Shown: positions 38,277 to 47,821, numbered from the stretch's first letter. The stretch is 64,000 nucleotides of DNA from Nocardia terpenica (GCF_013186535.1 NZ_JABMCZ010000005.1:744001-808000); one strand, 5' to 3'. Notes: a model not told the origin generated them from the sequence alone. A program made the numbers and translations.

Positions 38277-39542
38277 ATGAGCGACCGTAAGCGTGGCCAC
38301 CGCCCCGGGCCGATTCGCTGTGCCGCAGCCGGCCTCGGCCGATTTCAGATCGAACAGTGGAGCGGCACCCCCCACGTCGATTCCGATCTGGCCCGGGGGG
38401 CGCTGGCGGAGCTACTGGCGGTCGCACCGCCCGGCTGGCAGCGCATGGAGGCCACCTTCGCGCTGACGATCATGACCGAGTCCGCGCGCGCGATGTTCAC
38501 CGTCCGCGGGCGGGCGGTGCAGGTCGAGGTGCCCCCGCTGGTGGTGGCGCGGGTGCGGCGGCTGCGATCGCAGGCGGCGACCTCCGAGGCCGGACCGTGG
38601 TGGCGGCTGCTGGTGCGGGCGGAGGCCGCCGGCAGCATCGAGGTCGAATACGACTACGGCGACGAGCCCTTTCCCGACGGCCCGCTGTTCCCGCCCGAGG
38701 CGTACCGGGCCGACGTGGCCGCCTATCCGCGCCCGCTGTTACCGATGTGGCTGGCCGCGTACATGTTCCACGACGGCCGCCAGCAGCGGACACCGGAGCG
38801 GGCCGCGGCCGCGGTGCGCGCCGACCGCGCCGCCGGATTACGCGCGGCCGTCGCCGACAGCGAGCTCCCCGGGCTGCCGCAGCTGTGGGCCCGATGGGTG
38901 ACGCTGGCCGCCGCCCACGTGGCGGTGGGGTCCGCGCGGGGGCCGCGGCTGGACGACGCGGTGGCCTGGTTCGAGAGCGGCGGCGACACCGCCAGCGGCT
39001 CGACGCTGTTCGTGCGGCCCGACGGCACGGCCGTGCTGTCCGGCGGCGTCTGGAACGCGCCCGCGCTGAACGCGGCCTACACCGGCGGCCTGGAGCTCCC
39101 GAATCTGTATGCGGGAGCGCCGGATTGGGTGACCGACGAGGTGCTGAACCAGCGCGCGTCGACGGGCCTGCTGTCGTTCTGCTTCTGGTGGGACGGTGAG
39201 CGCTGGTATCGCGGGGAGTCGCCGTCGGTGCTGCAATGCGGCGCGGCGCTGCCCGATATCTGGGCGGCCGAGACCGTCGTCGAGACCATCGCCCGGCTGA
39301 CCTCGCCGCGCTCCCCCGCCACCTCCCGTCCCGCGGCGGCCCGGCTGCTGTGCGCGGTGCGCCGCGGCGACCTCAGCCGCGACGCGATGGTGGCCGCCTT
39401 CGGCGCGGACAGCGATATCGACGCCGCCTGGCAGCAGGTTTCGGTCGGCGGCCCGGCGCTGCGGCACTCGACGAGCGTGTGGGAGGTGCACGGCGCGGGC
39501 GCCGGCGGCGGGCGCGTCGGGCCGTCCCCGGGCGGTGCCTGA
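38277..39542 (+). CDS. Uncharacterised 421-residue protein
   Basis: The frame is long, in the expected codon bias and free of membrane segments. The middle (about residues 100-180) contains GSIEVEYDYGDEPFPDGPLF and DVAAYPRPLLPMWLAAYMFH. The acidic-hydrophobic pattern recalls YezG-like immunity proteins paired with polymorphic toxins, but the match is weak and from memory. A later segment (about 235-300) has SGSTLFVRPDGTAVLSGGVW followed by a tryptophan-rich FCFWWDGERWYRGE. The C-terminal 20 residues are glycine-rich. No toxin gene is adjacent; the next gene is lsr2. The start could be internal, as the first 20 residues are low-complexity. Confidence 0.6.
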   Translation: MSDRKRGHRPGPIRCAAAGLGRFQIEQWSGTPHVDSDLARGALAELLAVAPPGWQRMEATFALTIMTESARAMFTVRGRAVQVEVPPLVVARVRRLRSQAATSEAGPWWRLLVRAEAAGSIEVEYDYGDEPFPDGPLFPPEAYRADVAAYPRPLLPMWLAAYMFHDGRQQRTPERAAAAVRADRAAGLRAAVADSELPGLPQLWARWVTLAAAHVAVGSARGPRLDDAVAWFESGGDTASGSTLFVRPDGTAVLSGGVWNAPALNAAYTGGLELPNLYAGAPDWVTDEVLNQRASTGLLSFCFWWDGERWYRGESPSVLQCGAALPDIWAAETVVETIARLTSPRSPATSRPAAARLLCAVRRGDLSRDAMVAAFGADSDIDAAWQQVSVGGPALRHSTSVWEVHGAGAGGGRVGPSPGGA

Positions 39543-39608
39543 ACAGCCGCGCAGAGCTGCGGATATGATGCCATCGACATCAATCCCGTTGACTGCGAAG
39601 GGAACCCA

Positions 39609-39941
39609 ATGGCACGCAAGGTTGTCGTCACCCTGATCGATGATTACGACGGCAGATCCGAGGCGGAGGAGACGGTCACCTTCGCCCTCGACGGCGCCCA
39701 GTACGAAATGGATCTATCCGTCAGCAACGCCGGTGAACTGCGCACCTTCTTCGAACAGTGGACCCCCCACGCCCGCAAGGTAGGCCGCACCACCACCGCC
39801 AAACCCCTCGCCAAACCCGCCGTCGACCGCGAACAGTCCGCCGCCATCCGAACCTGGGCCCGCAAGAACGGCTTCGACGTCTCCACCCGCGGCCGCATCC
39901 AGTCGGAGGTCATCTCGGCCTACCAGAAGGCCAACGCCTGA
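39609..39941 (+). CDS. lsr2: Lsr2-family nucleoid-associated protein
   Basis: The 110-residue protein has both Lsr2 halves. The N-terminal dimerisation domain is ARKVVVTLIDDYDGRSEAEE and VTFALDGAQYEMDLS. The C-terminal DNA-binding domain is IRTWARKNGFDVSTRGRIQS, whose RGR inserts into the minor groove of AT-rich DNA. Lsr2 bridges DNA and silences horizontally acquired genes in mycobacteria and relatives. GAAGGGAAC precedes the ATG. The housekeeping lsr2 normally lies near clpC and lysS, so this copy next to a conjugation-type ATPase is probably a second, accessory paralogue. Confidence 0.95.
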   Translation: MARKVVVTLIDDYDGRSEAEETVTFALDGAQYEMDLSVSNAGELRTFFEQWTPHARKVGRTTTAKPLAKPAVDREQSAAIRTWARKNGFDVSTRGRIQSEVISAYQKANA

Positions 39942-40021
39942 GCTGACCTTCGAGTGGTGGTACGCGAGCTTCGCTGACACACTCTGTGGTTCGGAACGAA
40001 GTTCGAGAAGGGGCGGGGGCA

Positions 40022-41521
40022 ATGGCGGTTGTGGTGGTCGTCGGCATCGTGGTCGTGCTGGGTCTGATCGCGGTGGTGGCGATGAGGATCCGCACCCGCG
40101 GGCGGGTGCCGGTCGACCGCAAGGCCCGGCTGCTGGGGACCGGTAAGGCTCTCGAACCATTGACGGAATCCGGTGCGCGACAGAAGGCGGAGGACTGCGG
40201 TAGGCGGCTCGGGATGGACGAGCCGCCCGGTGTCGTCGTCGGCACGGCCGTCGCGGGCAGGCGGCGGCTGTACGGCTCGTACGAGGACCTGCACGTGGAC
40301 ATCTGGGGCACGCGGCAGGGAAAGACAACCTGCCGGACGATACCGGCGATCCTTGCCGCTAACGGTCCGGTGATCGCCACGTCGGCCAAGCGGGACGTCG
40401 TCGACGCGACGCGGGATGTGCGGGCGGAGAACCGCCGCCGGATTTGGGTGTTCGACCCGGAGGCGATCGCAGGCGAGGCGCCGACCTGGTTCTGGGATCC
40501 GCTCGCCTGGGTCGGCGGCGACGAGCACCGAGCCGCGCTGCTGGCGGGGCACTTCGCCGAGGCGTACCCGTGCGCCGATACCGAAGACCACTTCGAGATC
40601 GGGGCCGAGGAATTGCTGGCGCTGCTGTTCCTGGCCGCGTCGGTGGGTGAGCGCCGGATCGCCGAGGTCTGGGGTTGGGTAACGTATTCGCAGGATACCG
40701 AGCCGATCGAAATCCTGCGGGCGGCACATCATTCCAGCGCCGGGTCGGGCCTCGCCGCAATCTACAACAGCTCCGTGTACGAGCAGACCCGCGTCTTCAA
40801 CACGGCCAAGCAGATGGTCCAGTGCCTGCGCCTTCCCAACGTGCTCGACTGGATCACTCCATCGGCCGAGCGGACGCGATTCGACGAACACGAGTTCGTT
40901 GAACGGAACGACACGCTGTATGCGCTCTCGGTCGGGGGCCCGAGTTCGGTCGCACCCCTGGTGGGCGCGCTCCTCGAAGCGGTGCTGACCGTCGCGGCAG
41001 CTCAGGATCAGCCGACGGCGTCACCCCTGCTGATGGTTGTCGATGATGCCGCGAATCTCGCTCGGTGGCGCGACTTTCCACAGCGATACGGCTATTACGG
41101 CTCCCGCGGCATCGTCATGATGACCATGCTGCAGTCCTGGTCGCAGGGCGTTCGCTGCTGGGGCGCGGACGGCATGAGCGAGCTGTGGTCGGCCGCGACC
41201 GTCCGGGTGCTCGGCAGTGGCGTCGACGATATGCCCTTCCTCCGGGATCGGGCGGAGGTCCTCGGTCCCGGCACTCTCACCGCCGCAGATCTCCGCTCCC
41301 TCCCTCGCGGCCGTGCCATCGTCTTCCCCTCGGGCGCTCCGCCCGTCCTGATCGAAACCCAGCCCTGGTGGAACGGTCCCTACGCCGCCGAGGTGGAACG
41401 ATCGCTGAACCGCCACGATCCTCGTAGAAGGCCCCTCTTCGACGCGCTCATCTTTTCCCGTTCCGAGTCGTCCGGTACGGTCACAAAAATTCCCGCCGAG
41501 GAGACCCACCCGTCCGCCTGA
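40022..41521 (+). CDS. VirD4/TraG-type coupling ATPase, orphan
   Basis: From the ATG at 40022 (GGGGCGGGGGC upstream; the frame is open to 39986) the protein has 499 residues. One N-terminal membrane helix (VVVVVGIVVVLGLIAVVAM) is followed by a motor domain with Walker A in DIWGTRQGKTTCRTIPAIL. ATSAKRDVVDATR and a Walker B-like LLMVVDDAANLARWRDFP also match type IV coupling proteins that bring DNA or proteins to a secretion channel. No relaxase, VirB4 or other conjugation gene is nearby, so it is an isolated relic or part of an unusual export system. Lsr2 immediately upstream fits an acquired segment. Confidence 0.85.
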   Translation: MAVVVVVGIVVVLGLIAVVAMRIRTRGRVPVDRKARLLGTGKALEPLTESGARQKAEDCGRRLGMDEPPGVVVGTAVAGRRRLYGSYEDLHVDIWGTRQGKTTCRTIPAILAANGPVIATSAKRDVVDATRDVRAENRRRIWVFDPEAIAGEAPTWFWDPLAWVGGDEHRAALLAGHFAEAYPCADTEDHFEIGAEELLALLFLAASVGERRIAEVWGWVTYSQDTEPIEILRAAHHSSAGSGLAAIYNSSVYEQTRVFNTAKQMVQCLRLPNVLDWITPSAERTRFDEHEFVERNDTLYALSVGGPSSVAPLVGALLEAVLTVAAAQDQPTASPLLMVVDDAANLARWRDFPQRYGYYGSRGIVMMTMLQSWSQGVRCWGADGMSELWSAATVRVLGSGVDDMPFLRDRAEVLGPGTLTAADLRSLPRGRAIVFPSGAPPVLIETQPWWNGPYAAEVERSLNRHDPRRRPLFDALIFSRSESSGTVTKIPAEETHPSA

Positions 41522-41654
41522 AATCGGCGGCTCCGCAACAGCGCACCCGTTTCCCTTCGAACCCGGACAACCTGTGGTTCCATAGTTTGGCGGAGTGTCA
41601 GCCGGTCGACGCCGCGTCGGTTCGGCGGTGGGCCGCTGAGCTTCGGAGTCGTGG

Positions 41655-43085
41655 ATGGATGATCGGGCGGTGCGGAGGTCGACCGCGCTGGTGGCCGTCG
41701 CGGTGGCGGTGTGTCTGCTGCTGACCGGGTGTCTGGGGCGTCCGGCGCGGGTCAGCGATCCGCGGCTCAATGCCGATGCCAGGACCGTGAACCTGACCAT
41801 CGCGTCCAATGCGATTGTGGGCGGTAAGAATGCCTCGATCGCGGCGTGGATCACCGAGTATGTGATTCCTCGGTTCACCGAGAGGGAGAAGGCCGAGGGG
41901 GTCACCGTCCATCTTCGTTTTCTCGGGGACGGGTCCGATGACGGGTCGTATTTGCAGAAGCAGATTTTGCAGTTGCGGACCGGTGGTGGCGGTGACATTT
42001 TCGACATCGACGGCACCGATGTCGGTAATTTCGCGGAGAGCTGGCTGATCCGGCCGCTCGACGAGGTGGTCGGCGCGAGCACGGTCGCCGCGTGGGACGG
42101 CTGGTCACAGATCTATCCGACCGTGCGCCAGCTCGACCGATTCCGCGGGCAGGACTACGGCATCCCGGTCGGCACCGACGGCCGGGTGCTGTTCTACAAC
42201 AAGACATTGTTCGCCCGGGCCGGGCTGCCCACCGACTGGCAGCCGCACAGCTGGGCCGACATTCTCGACGCGGCAACCCGACTCGCGACGCTGCCGGGTG
42301 TCACGCCGCTGCAGATCGCGGGCGGCACCGCCATGGCCGAGACCACCACCATCAACGGCTTCCTGCCACTGCTGGCGGGCGCGGGCACGTCGATCTACGC
42401 CGACGGCAAGTGGCAGGGAAATACGGCCGCCGTGCGTGCCGCGCTCGGTTTCTATCAGCAGATCTTCGCCCGGCGCCTGGCCGATCCGGTCCTGGACGAG
42501 GAGACGCAGGGCCGGGACCAGTCCTTCGCCGAGTTCGCCGCCGGTCGGATCGGCATCTACCTGGAAAGCGACTACATGTGGCGGGGCATCCTGTCCCCTA
42601 CCGTCGGCAATGATCCGATGCCCGACCGCAATTCGACCGTCGGCTACGCGCAGATCCCCGCGATGAATCCCGGCTCGGGGGTGAACGGCCAGGACTACGT
42701 CAGCTACTCCGGCGGGGCCGTCCGGCTGATCAACCCGAACACCGCCTACCCGCAGCAGGCATGGGAGCTGCTCACCTTCATGAATTCCGCTGCGGCACAG
42801 GAAGCTTACGAGCAGAAGTATCTCGGCTCCGCCACTCAGATCATGCCGCGCACAGACGTCAACAATGCCTTGCTCAGGGGTGAGCCGCTGATGAACTACA
42901 TCGCCACGAACGTGTTGCCGCACACCCTGTTCCGGCCTTCCGAGGGCGCGTACACCCGGGTATCGGCGCTGATCCGGCAGGCGACCTCGGATGTGATCGC
43001 CGGGCGATCCCCCGACGCCGCGGCCGCGGCCTACACCCGCAAACTGGCCGACATCGTAGGCAGGAACAACGTTGTCGACAATTGA
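41655..43085 (+). CDS. Sugar-binding lipoprotein of a second CUT1 importer
   Basis: The 476-residue protein starts with a signal peptide and lipobox LLTGC near residue 26. It continues with a type 1 solute-binding fold (GGGGDIFDIDGTDVGNFAES, YGIPVGTDGRVLFYNKTLFA, FAAGRIGIYLESDYMWRGIL). The gene order binding protein-permease-permease-ATPase is that of the mycobacterial LpqY-SugABC trehalose system, but this binding protein does not look like LpqY, so the sugar is left open. Its last codons overlap the permease start. Confidence 0.9.
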   Translation: MDDRAVRRSTALVAVAVAVCLLLTGCLGRPARVSDPRLNADARTVNLTIASNAIVGGKNASIAAWITEYVIPRFTEREKAEGVTVHLRFLGDGSDDGSYLQKQILQLRTGGGGDIFDIDGTDVGNFAESWLIRPLDEVVGASTVAAWDGWSQIYPTVRQLDRFRGQDYGIPVGTDGRVLFYNKTLFARAGLPTDWQPHSWADILDAATRLATLPGVTPLQIAGGTAMAETTTINGFLPLLAGAGTSIYADGKWQGNTAAVRAALGFYQQIFARRLADPVLDEETQGRDQSFAEFAAGRIGIYLESDYMWRGILSPTVGNDPMPDRNSTVGYAQIPAMNPGSGVNGQDYVSYSGGAVRLINPNTAYPQQAWELLTFMNSAAAQEAYEQKYLGSATQIMPRTDVNNALLRGEPLMNYIATNVLPHTLFRPSEGAYTRVSALIRQATSDVIAGRSPDAAAAAYTRKLADIVGRNNVVDN

Positions 43086-43986
43086 GGCCCACCCGCCGGA
43101 TCCCGCGCCGCGCCGCCGGATCGATGTCGCCGGGCTGGGCGTAACCCGGGCGCTGGCCCTGCTCGTACCCGCCATCGTCGTCATCGGCCTGTTCCTCGTC
43201 TTCCCGGCGCTGTGGACGCTGTACATCGGCACGACGAATTACGAACTGGCCGGGCCGAATTCGGTCAGCCCGCAGAACGTCGGCCTCGGGAATGTTCGCA
43301 ATGCGTTACACGACAGCGATTTCCGCAACGCCCTGTTGCTGACGGTCCTCTACGTTGCCGGATCCGCTGTCATCGGGCAGAACCTGCTCGGCTTCCTGCT
43401 GGCCTGGGCGTTGCCGCGCGCATCGAAGGTGATCCGCGGCGGCGCACAGGGTCTCGTGCTGCTGGCCTGGATTCTGCCCAGCACCGTGGTGGCGTTCCTC
43501 TGGTTCGCCCTGCTCGATCAGAACTCCGGCACGCTGAATGCCTTGCTGGGCAACCACTCCACCGCCTGGCTCATCCGCTACCCCATGATCGCGCTGATCG
43601 TGTTCAATGTCTGGCGGGGCAGCGCCTTCTCGATGATGCTCTACAGTTCCGCGCTCACCACGGTCCCGCCCGCGCAGCTGGAGATGGCGCGCCTGTGCGG
43701 GTCCCGCGGCCTGCGGCTGCTGAAAGACGTTGTGTTCCCGCATATCCGGGGCCATGTGCTCACCAATACGCTGCTGATCACGCTGTGGACCGCGAACGAT
43801 TTCACCCCGTATCTGCTCACCGGCGGCGGTCCCGACCACGCGTCGGAGGTGCTGCCGGTCTTCATCTACGACCAGGCCCTGGTCGGCGATCAGCTCGGTT
43901 ACGCCGCCGCCATCTCGGTGCTGCTGCTGGTGGTCAATCTGGCGATCGCGGTGCTGTATCTGCGACTGCTCAGGAGGCGCGCATGA
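43072..43986 (+). CDS. Sugar ABC permease, MalF/UgpA type
   Basis: The 304-residue membrane protein has six helices (first LALLVPAIVVIGLFLVFPAL) and an EAA loop in AQLEMARLCGSRGLRLLKDV. The only start in the right place is a TTG at 43072, 14 bases inside the binding-protein gene and preceded by AGGA, a weak start that may set subunit stoichiometry. The stop overlaps the next ATG. Confidence 0.9.
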   Translation: MSTIEAHPPDPAPRRRIDVAGLGVTRALALLVPAIVVIGLFLVFPALWTLYIGTTNYELAGPNSVSPQNVGLGNVRNALHDSDFRNALLLTVLYVAGSAVIGQNLLGFLLAWALPRASKVIRGGAQGLVLLAWILPSTVVAFLWFALLDQNSGTLNALLGNHSTAWLIRYPMIALIVFNVWRGSAFSMMLYSSALTTVPPAQLEMARLCGSRGLRLLKDVVFPHIRGHVLTNTLLITLWTANDFTPYLLTGGGPDHASEVLPVFIYDQALVGDQLGYAAAISVLLLVVNLAIAVLYLRLLRRRA

Positions 43987-44804
43987 CACCCCGCTGGGTG
44001 CTGGGCCGGATCGGCTTCTACACGCTGATCGCGGTGCTCATGGTGTTCTTCGCGCTGCCGATGCTGTGGCTGGCCTCCGAGCCGTTCGACCGGAACCCCG
44101 GACTGTCGGCGCACTGGCCGCGCTGGACCACCGCCAATCTTCGGTCCGCCTTCCACAATCCGAATGTGGCTCCGTCGCTGATCAATTCGCTGATCCTGTG
44201 CGGGGTCGCCACCGCGATCACGGTGGCGCTGGCGGTCGCGGCCGCGTATGTGCTGTCCCGCGTGCGGATTCCGGGACGCGGCGCGCTGCTCTATGTGCTG
44301 CTGTTGCTGTCCAGCGTGGTCACCGGGACGGCGGCGATGGTGCCGATCTTCCTCATGATGTACGAACTGGGACTGATCAATTCGCGGCTCAGCACCGCGG
44401 TCGTGCTGTCGGGCGGACTGCTGCCCGCGGCCATCTTCATGTTGAAGGACTTCATCGACGCGGTGCCGCCCTCCTACGAGGAGTCCGCCCGGGTCTTCGG
44501 CGCGTCGTCGCGGCAGGTGCTCACCCAGGTGGTGCTGCCGATCACCCGGCCGGGCATCGCCACCATTGTGGTCTGGTCGTTCGTCAACGCGTGGGGCAAC
44601 TTCCTGCTGCCGTTCCTGCTGTTGCAGGACACCGACAAGCAGCCCGCGGCGGTCATCATCCACACCCTGCAGAACGAGGGCGGCAGCACCGATCTGCGTG
44701 CGCTGCCGGTGTTCTCGCTGCTGTATTCGATTCCCGTCGTGGTGCTCTATCTATTCGTCAACCGCCGCTACGGATTCCGCTTCCACGGAGGGATCAAGGG
44801 CTGA
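43983..44804 (+). CDS. Sugar ABC permease, MalG type
   Basis: The 273-residue partner permease begins RIGFYTLIAVLMVFFALPML. It has the EAA motif SYEESARVFGASSRQVLTQV and a final RRYGFRFHGGIKG, the typical basic C-terminus of MalG-type proteins. ATG at 43983 overlaps the upstream stop (ATGA), and the stop overlaps the ATPase start (TGATG). The import channel is therefore made from 43072-44804 in equimolar fashion. Confidence 0.92.
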   Translation: MTPRWVLGRIGFYTLIAVLMVFFALPMLWLASEPFDRNPGLSAHWPRWTTANLRSAFHNPNVAPSLINSLILCGVATAITVALAVAAAYVLSRVRIPGRGALLYVLLLLSSVVTGTAAMVPIFLMMYELGLINSRLSTAVVLSGGLLPAAIFMLKDFIDAVPPSYEESARVFGASSRQVLTQVVLPITRPGIATIVVWSFVNAWGNFLLPFLLLQDTDKQPAAVIIHTLQNEGGSTDLRALPVFSLLYSIPVVVLYLFVNRRYGFRFHGGIKG

Positions 44805-45877
44805 TGGCAGGCATCGATATCCGGGCGCTGTCGGTGGTGTACCCGAATGGGGTGCGCGCGGTGGACGAGCTGGCGCTGACCATCGCCGACGGCGAATTCT
44901 TCGCCCTGCTGGGCCCTTCCGGCTGCGGCAAGACGACGCTGCTGCGCACCCTCGCCGGGCTGGAGCAGGCCACCGGCGGCAGCATCACGCTCGGCGACCG
45001 GGACGTGACGGCGGTCGAACCCGGCCGCCGCAATGTGGCCATGGTGTTCCAGGACTACGCGCTGTTCCCGCACATGACGGTCGCGGAGAACATCGCCTAC
45101 CCCCTGCGCGTGCGCCGCGCTCCCCGCGCCCGCCGCCGCACGGTGGCCGAGGACACCGGGGCCGAACTCGGCCTGTCCGATCTGCTGGACCGCCGCCCCG
45201 GCCAGCTGTCGGGCGGCCAGCAGCAGCGGGTGGCCCTGGCGCGCGCGATCGCCATGGGCGCCGACGTCCTGCTCCTCGACGAGCCCCTGTCCAACCTCGA
45301 TGCCCGCCTCCGCCTCGACGCCCGCACCTTCCTCAAACGCCTCCAACGCGAACTCGCGGTAACCACGGTCTTCGTCACCCACGACCAGGCCGAGGCCCTG
45401 GCCGTCGCCGACCGCATCGCCGTCCTGGAGTCCGGCCGCCTCCGCCAGGTAGGCACCCCCCGCGAGGTATTCCAGTGCCCCGCAGACACATTCGTCGCCA
45501 ACTTCATCGGCTCGACCCCGATGAACCAACTCCCCGGCCGCATCACCGATTCCGGCATCGAGGTAGCGGGCACCACCCTCCCCCTACCCTTCACCCGCCC
45601 CGACAACAGCGCCATCACGGTAGGCATCCGCCCCGAATACCTCACCCTCCACCCCGACCGAGGCCCCCAACCCGGCGCCTTCCGCGGCCACGTCTCCGTA
45701 ATCGAAAACCTGGGCGTCACAACCCTTGTCGTCCTGGACTGCCCCGGCAACGCCCTCCTCGGCGCCACCGTCGCCGAATCCGACGAACCCTCCCTCGGCG
45801 ACACCCTGACCGCCATCCCCCAACCGGGCCGCACCCTGCTCTTCGACCCGGACTCGGGCCTGCTACTGGGAAGGTGA
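44804..45877 (+). CDS. ABC ATPase of the UgpC/MsmK/SugC type
   Basis: The 357-residue protein contains Walker A LLGPSGCGKTTLLRTLAGLE, Q-loop VFQDYALFPHMTV, signature LSGGQQQRVALARAIAMG, Walker B VLLLDEPLSNLD and the H-loop THDQAEA, followed by a regulatory TOBE domain (about residues 235-355). It powers the adjacent permease pair and, being of the promiscuous MsmK class, could also energise the ATPase-less importer at 14750-17952. Codons in the last 600 bases are strongly C-ending. Its stop codon directly abuts that of the convergent dehydrogenase gene. Confidence 0.94.
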   Translation: MAGIDIRALSVVYPNGVRAVDELALTIADGEFFALLGPSGCGKTTLLRTLAGLEQATGGSITLGDRDVTAVEPGRRNVAMVFQDYALFPHMTVAENIAYPLRVRRAPRARRRTVAEDTGAELGLSDLLDRRPGQLSGGQQQRVALARAIAMGADVLLLDEPLSNLDARLRLDARTFLKRLQRELAVTTVFVTHDQAEALAVADRIAVLESGRLRQVGTPREVFQCPADTFVANFIGSTPMNQLPGRITDSGIEVAGTTLPLPFTRPDNSAITVGIRPEYLTLHPDRGPQPGAFRGHVSVIENLGVTTLVVLDCPGNALLGATVAESDEPSLGDTLTAIPQPGRTLLFDPDSGLLLGR

Positions 45878-46810
45878 CTACTCCAGCCCGTCGTCTACCG
45901 GCGTATGTTCCGGCTTCAGTTCCACCCCCGAGGCTCGGGCCTGGAGGTCCAGGAGGATGGCGAAATCCTCGTCTACTCGGCCGGTTCCGATTGTCGACTG
46001 GATCAGGGTGGCGGTGAGGGCGGCCAGGGGCATGGGGACGTCGTGGTCGCGGGCCGCGGCGAGGCCCAGGTCGAAGTCCTTGCGGAGGAGGAGGGGGGTG
46101 AAGGTGGGGGTGTAGTCGAGGTGGACGAAGGCGGGGGTCTTGTAGCGGGTGAAGGTCGAGCCGAGGACGCTGTTGTTGAGGAAGTCGAGGAAGGCGGCGC
46201 GGGGGACGCCGCCTTTTTCGGCGAGGACGGTGATTTCGGCGAGGGATTGGGTCACCACGCCCAGGAACAGGTTGTGGCAGATCTTCACCAGGCGGGCCAC
46301 GTCGTCGTCGCCGACGTAGGCGACCGAGCCGCCGATGTGGCGCAGCAGGGGGACGACCCGCTCGTAGGTCTCGCGGGGGCCGGAGACGGCGAACGAGAGT
46401 CCGCCCGCGCGAACCACTTTCGCGTTGCCGCTGACGGGGGCCGCGAGGAAGCCGACGCCGCGGCCCGCGCAGATCTCGCGGATCTTCGCCGACGTCGCCG
46501 TGGACACCGTCGAGCAGTCGACCACGATGGCGGGAGCGGTGGCGGGGTCGGCCAGCAGGCCGCCCCCGCCGAACAGGACCTGACGCAGGTCCTCGTCGGT
46601 GGACACCATCGTGAACACCACGTCGCGGGCGCGCAGCTGCGCGATCTGATCGGCGACCGTGCAGCCGCGCTCGACCAGCGCCTCCGCCTTGGCGCGGGTG
46701 CGGTTCCACACCATGGGGGCGACACCCGCGGCGGCGAGGCGGGTCACCATCGCCGCGCCCATGCGCCCCGCGCCGATCCAGCCCACGGCGAGCTTGTCGT
46801 TCGAGCTCAT
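45878..46810 (-). CDS. Beta-hydroxyacid dehydrogenase (3-hydroxyisobutyrate/tartronate semialdehyde type)
   Basis: The 310-residue oxidoreductase has an N-terminal Rossmann fold, AVGWIGAGRMGAAMVTRLAA and WNRTRAKAEALVERG. The substrate-binding segment is ..AAPVSGNAKVVRAGGLSFAV, and the catalytic lysine lies in VARLVKICHNLFLGVVTQSL near residue 168. Family members reversibly oxidise beta-hydroxyacids or reduce semialdehydes with NAD(P). AAGGAGGA precedes the ATG at 46810, which I prefer to 46843. It is the last gene downstream of the YtfQ-like importer, so it may act on a product of that sugar. Confidence 0.9.
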   Translation of the reverse strand: MSSNDKLAVGWIGAGRMGAAMVTRLAAAGVAPMVWNRTRAKAEALVERGCTVADQIAQLRARDVVFTMVSTDEDLRQVLFGGGGLLADPATAPAIVVDCSTVSTATSAKIREICAGRGVGFLAAPVSGNAKVVRAGGLSFAVSGPRETYERVVPLLRHIGGSVAYVGDDDVARLVKICHNLFLGVVTQSLAEITVLAEKGGVPRAAFLDFLNNSVLGSTFTRYKTPAFVHLDYTPTFTPLLLRKDFDLGLAAARDHDVPMPLAALTATLIQSTIGTGRVDEDFAILLDLQARASGVELKPEHTPVDDGLE

Positions 46811-46882
46811 GACCATCCTCCTTCTGCGAACGTTTGCATTCAACGTACGACCCTCGTCGTCCGCGGCTCGACCGCGGCGGTG

Positions 46883-47821
46883 TCACCGGCGGGTGCGCGT
46901 GAGCAGGCGCTGTAACACCACCACCGCCAGCAGGAACGCACCGCCGACCACGGACTGGTAATTGCTGTCCAGGCCGCCGATCTGGTTGATGATGTTCTGA
47001 ATCACGCTGCGCAGCAACACCCCGAAGACGGTGCCGAGCACCGTGCCCACGCCGCCGGTGAGCAGCGTGCCCCCGATGACCACCGCGGCGATGGCGTCGA
47101 GTTCGGTGCCGACCCCGATGACGGTCACACCGGATTCCAGGTAGGCCGCGGTCATCGCGCCGGAGAATCCGGCGAGCAGTCCGCTCAGGGCGTAGACGAT
47201 GATCTTGGTGCGGGCGACGGGCAGGCCCATGAGGATCGCGGAGCTCTCGCGGCCGCCGGTGGCGAACAGGGTGAGGCCGAAGGCGGTGCGCCGCAACAGC
47301 ACTCCCCCGGCCGCGAACAGCACGAGCGTGAGGTAGACCGGGTAGCCGATGCCCAGCAGCGTGCCGCGCCCGATCTCCAGGAACGGCTGCCCGCTCGCGA
47401 TGCGGTAGGTGGTCGCGCCCTCGTCGGTGAGGGCCAGCAGCAGCCCGCGCGCGAACAGCAGGCTCGCCAGGGTGACGATGAACGGCGCCATTCCGGTGCG
47501 GGCCACCAGGATTCCGTTGATCAGCCCGAGCAGCCCGCACACCGCCAGCGGCAGCAGCAGCGCCGCCGCGAACCCCCATCGCGATCCGTAGGCCGCCAGC
47601 ACGCCGCCCAGCGCGTACACCGAGCCGACCGACAGATCTATTCCGCCCGAGATGATCACGAAGGTCATACCGAGCGCGATCACGGCGAGAAACGAGCTCT
47701 GCAACGCCAGGTTGCGCATATTGTCGGCGGTCCCGAAGTTCGGCAGCGTGAGCCAGGAGACGACCATGACGGCGAGGAAAACCGGTGCGGCAGGCTGCTT
47801 CCGGAGCACATCGGCACTCAT
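46883..47821 (-). CDS. ABC sugar permease, YjfF/RbsC type
   Basis: The 312-residue permease of the CUT2 class contains TFVIISGGIDLSVGSVYALG and FIVTLASLLFARGLLLALTD, the segment normally conserved in RbsC relatives, and ATGGRESSAILMGLPVARTK. It is the second permease of the operon, with the position and length of E. coli YjfF. ATG at 47821 overlaps the stop of the preceding permease (ATGA). Confidence 0.9.
   Translation of the reverse strand: MSADVLRKQPAAPVFLAVMVVSWLTLPNFGTADNMRNLALQSSFLAVIALGMTFVIISGGIDLSVGSVYALGGVLAAYGSRWGFAAALLLPLAVCGLLGLINGILVARTGMAPFIVTLASLLFARGLLLALTDEGATTYRIASGQPFLEIGRGTLLGIGYPVYLTLVLFAAGGVLLRRTAFGLTLFATGGRESSAILMGLPVARTKIIVYALSGLLAGFSGAMTAAYLESGVTVIGVGTELDAIAAVVIGGTLLTGGVGTVLGTVFGVLLRSVIQNIINQIGGLDSNYQSVVGGAFLLAVVVLQRLLTRTRR

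Noticed and set aside
41655..45877. Trehalose importer LpqY-SugABC
   Set aside because: Gene order fits, but the binding protein does not resemble LpqY by eye, so the specific assignment was not made.
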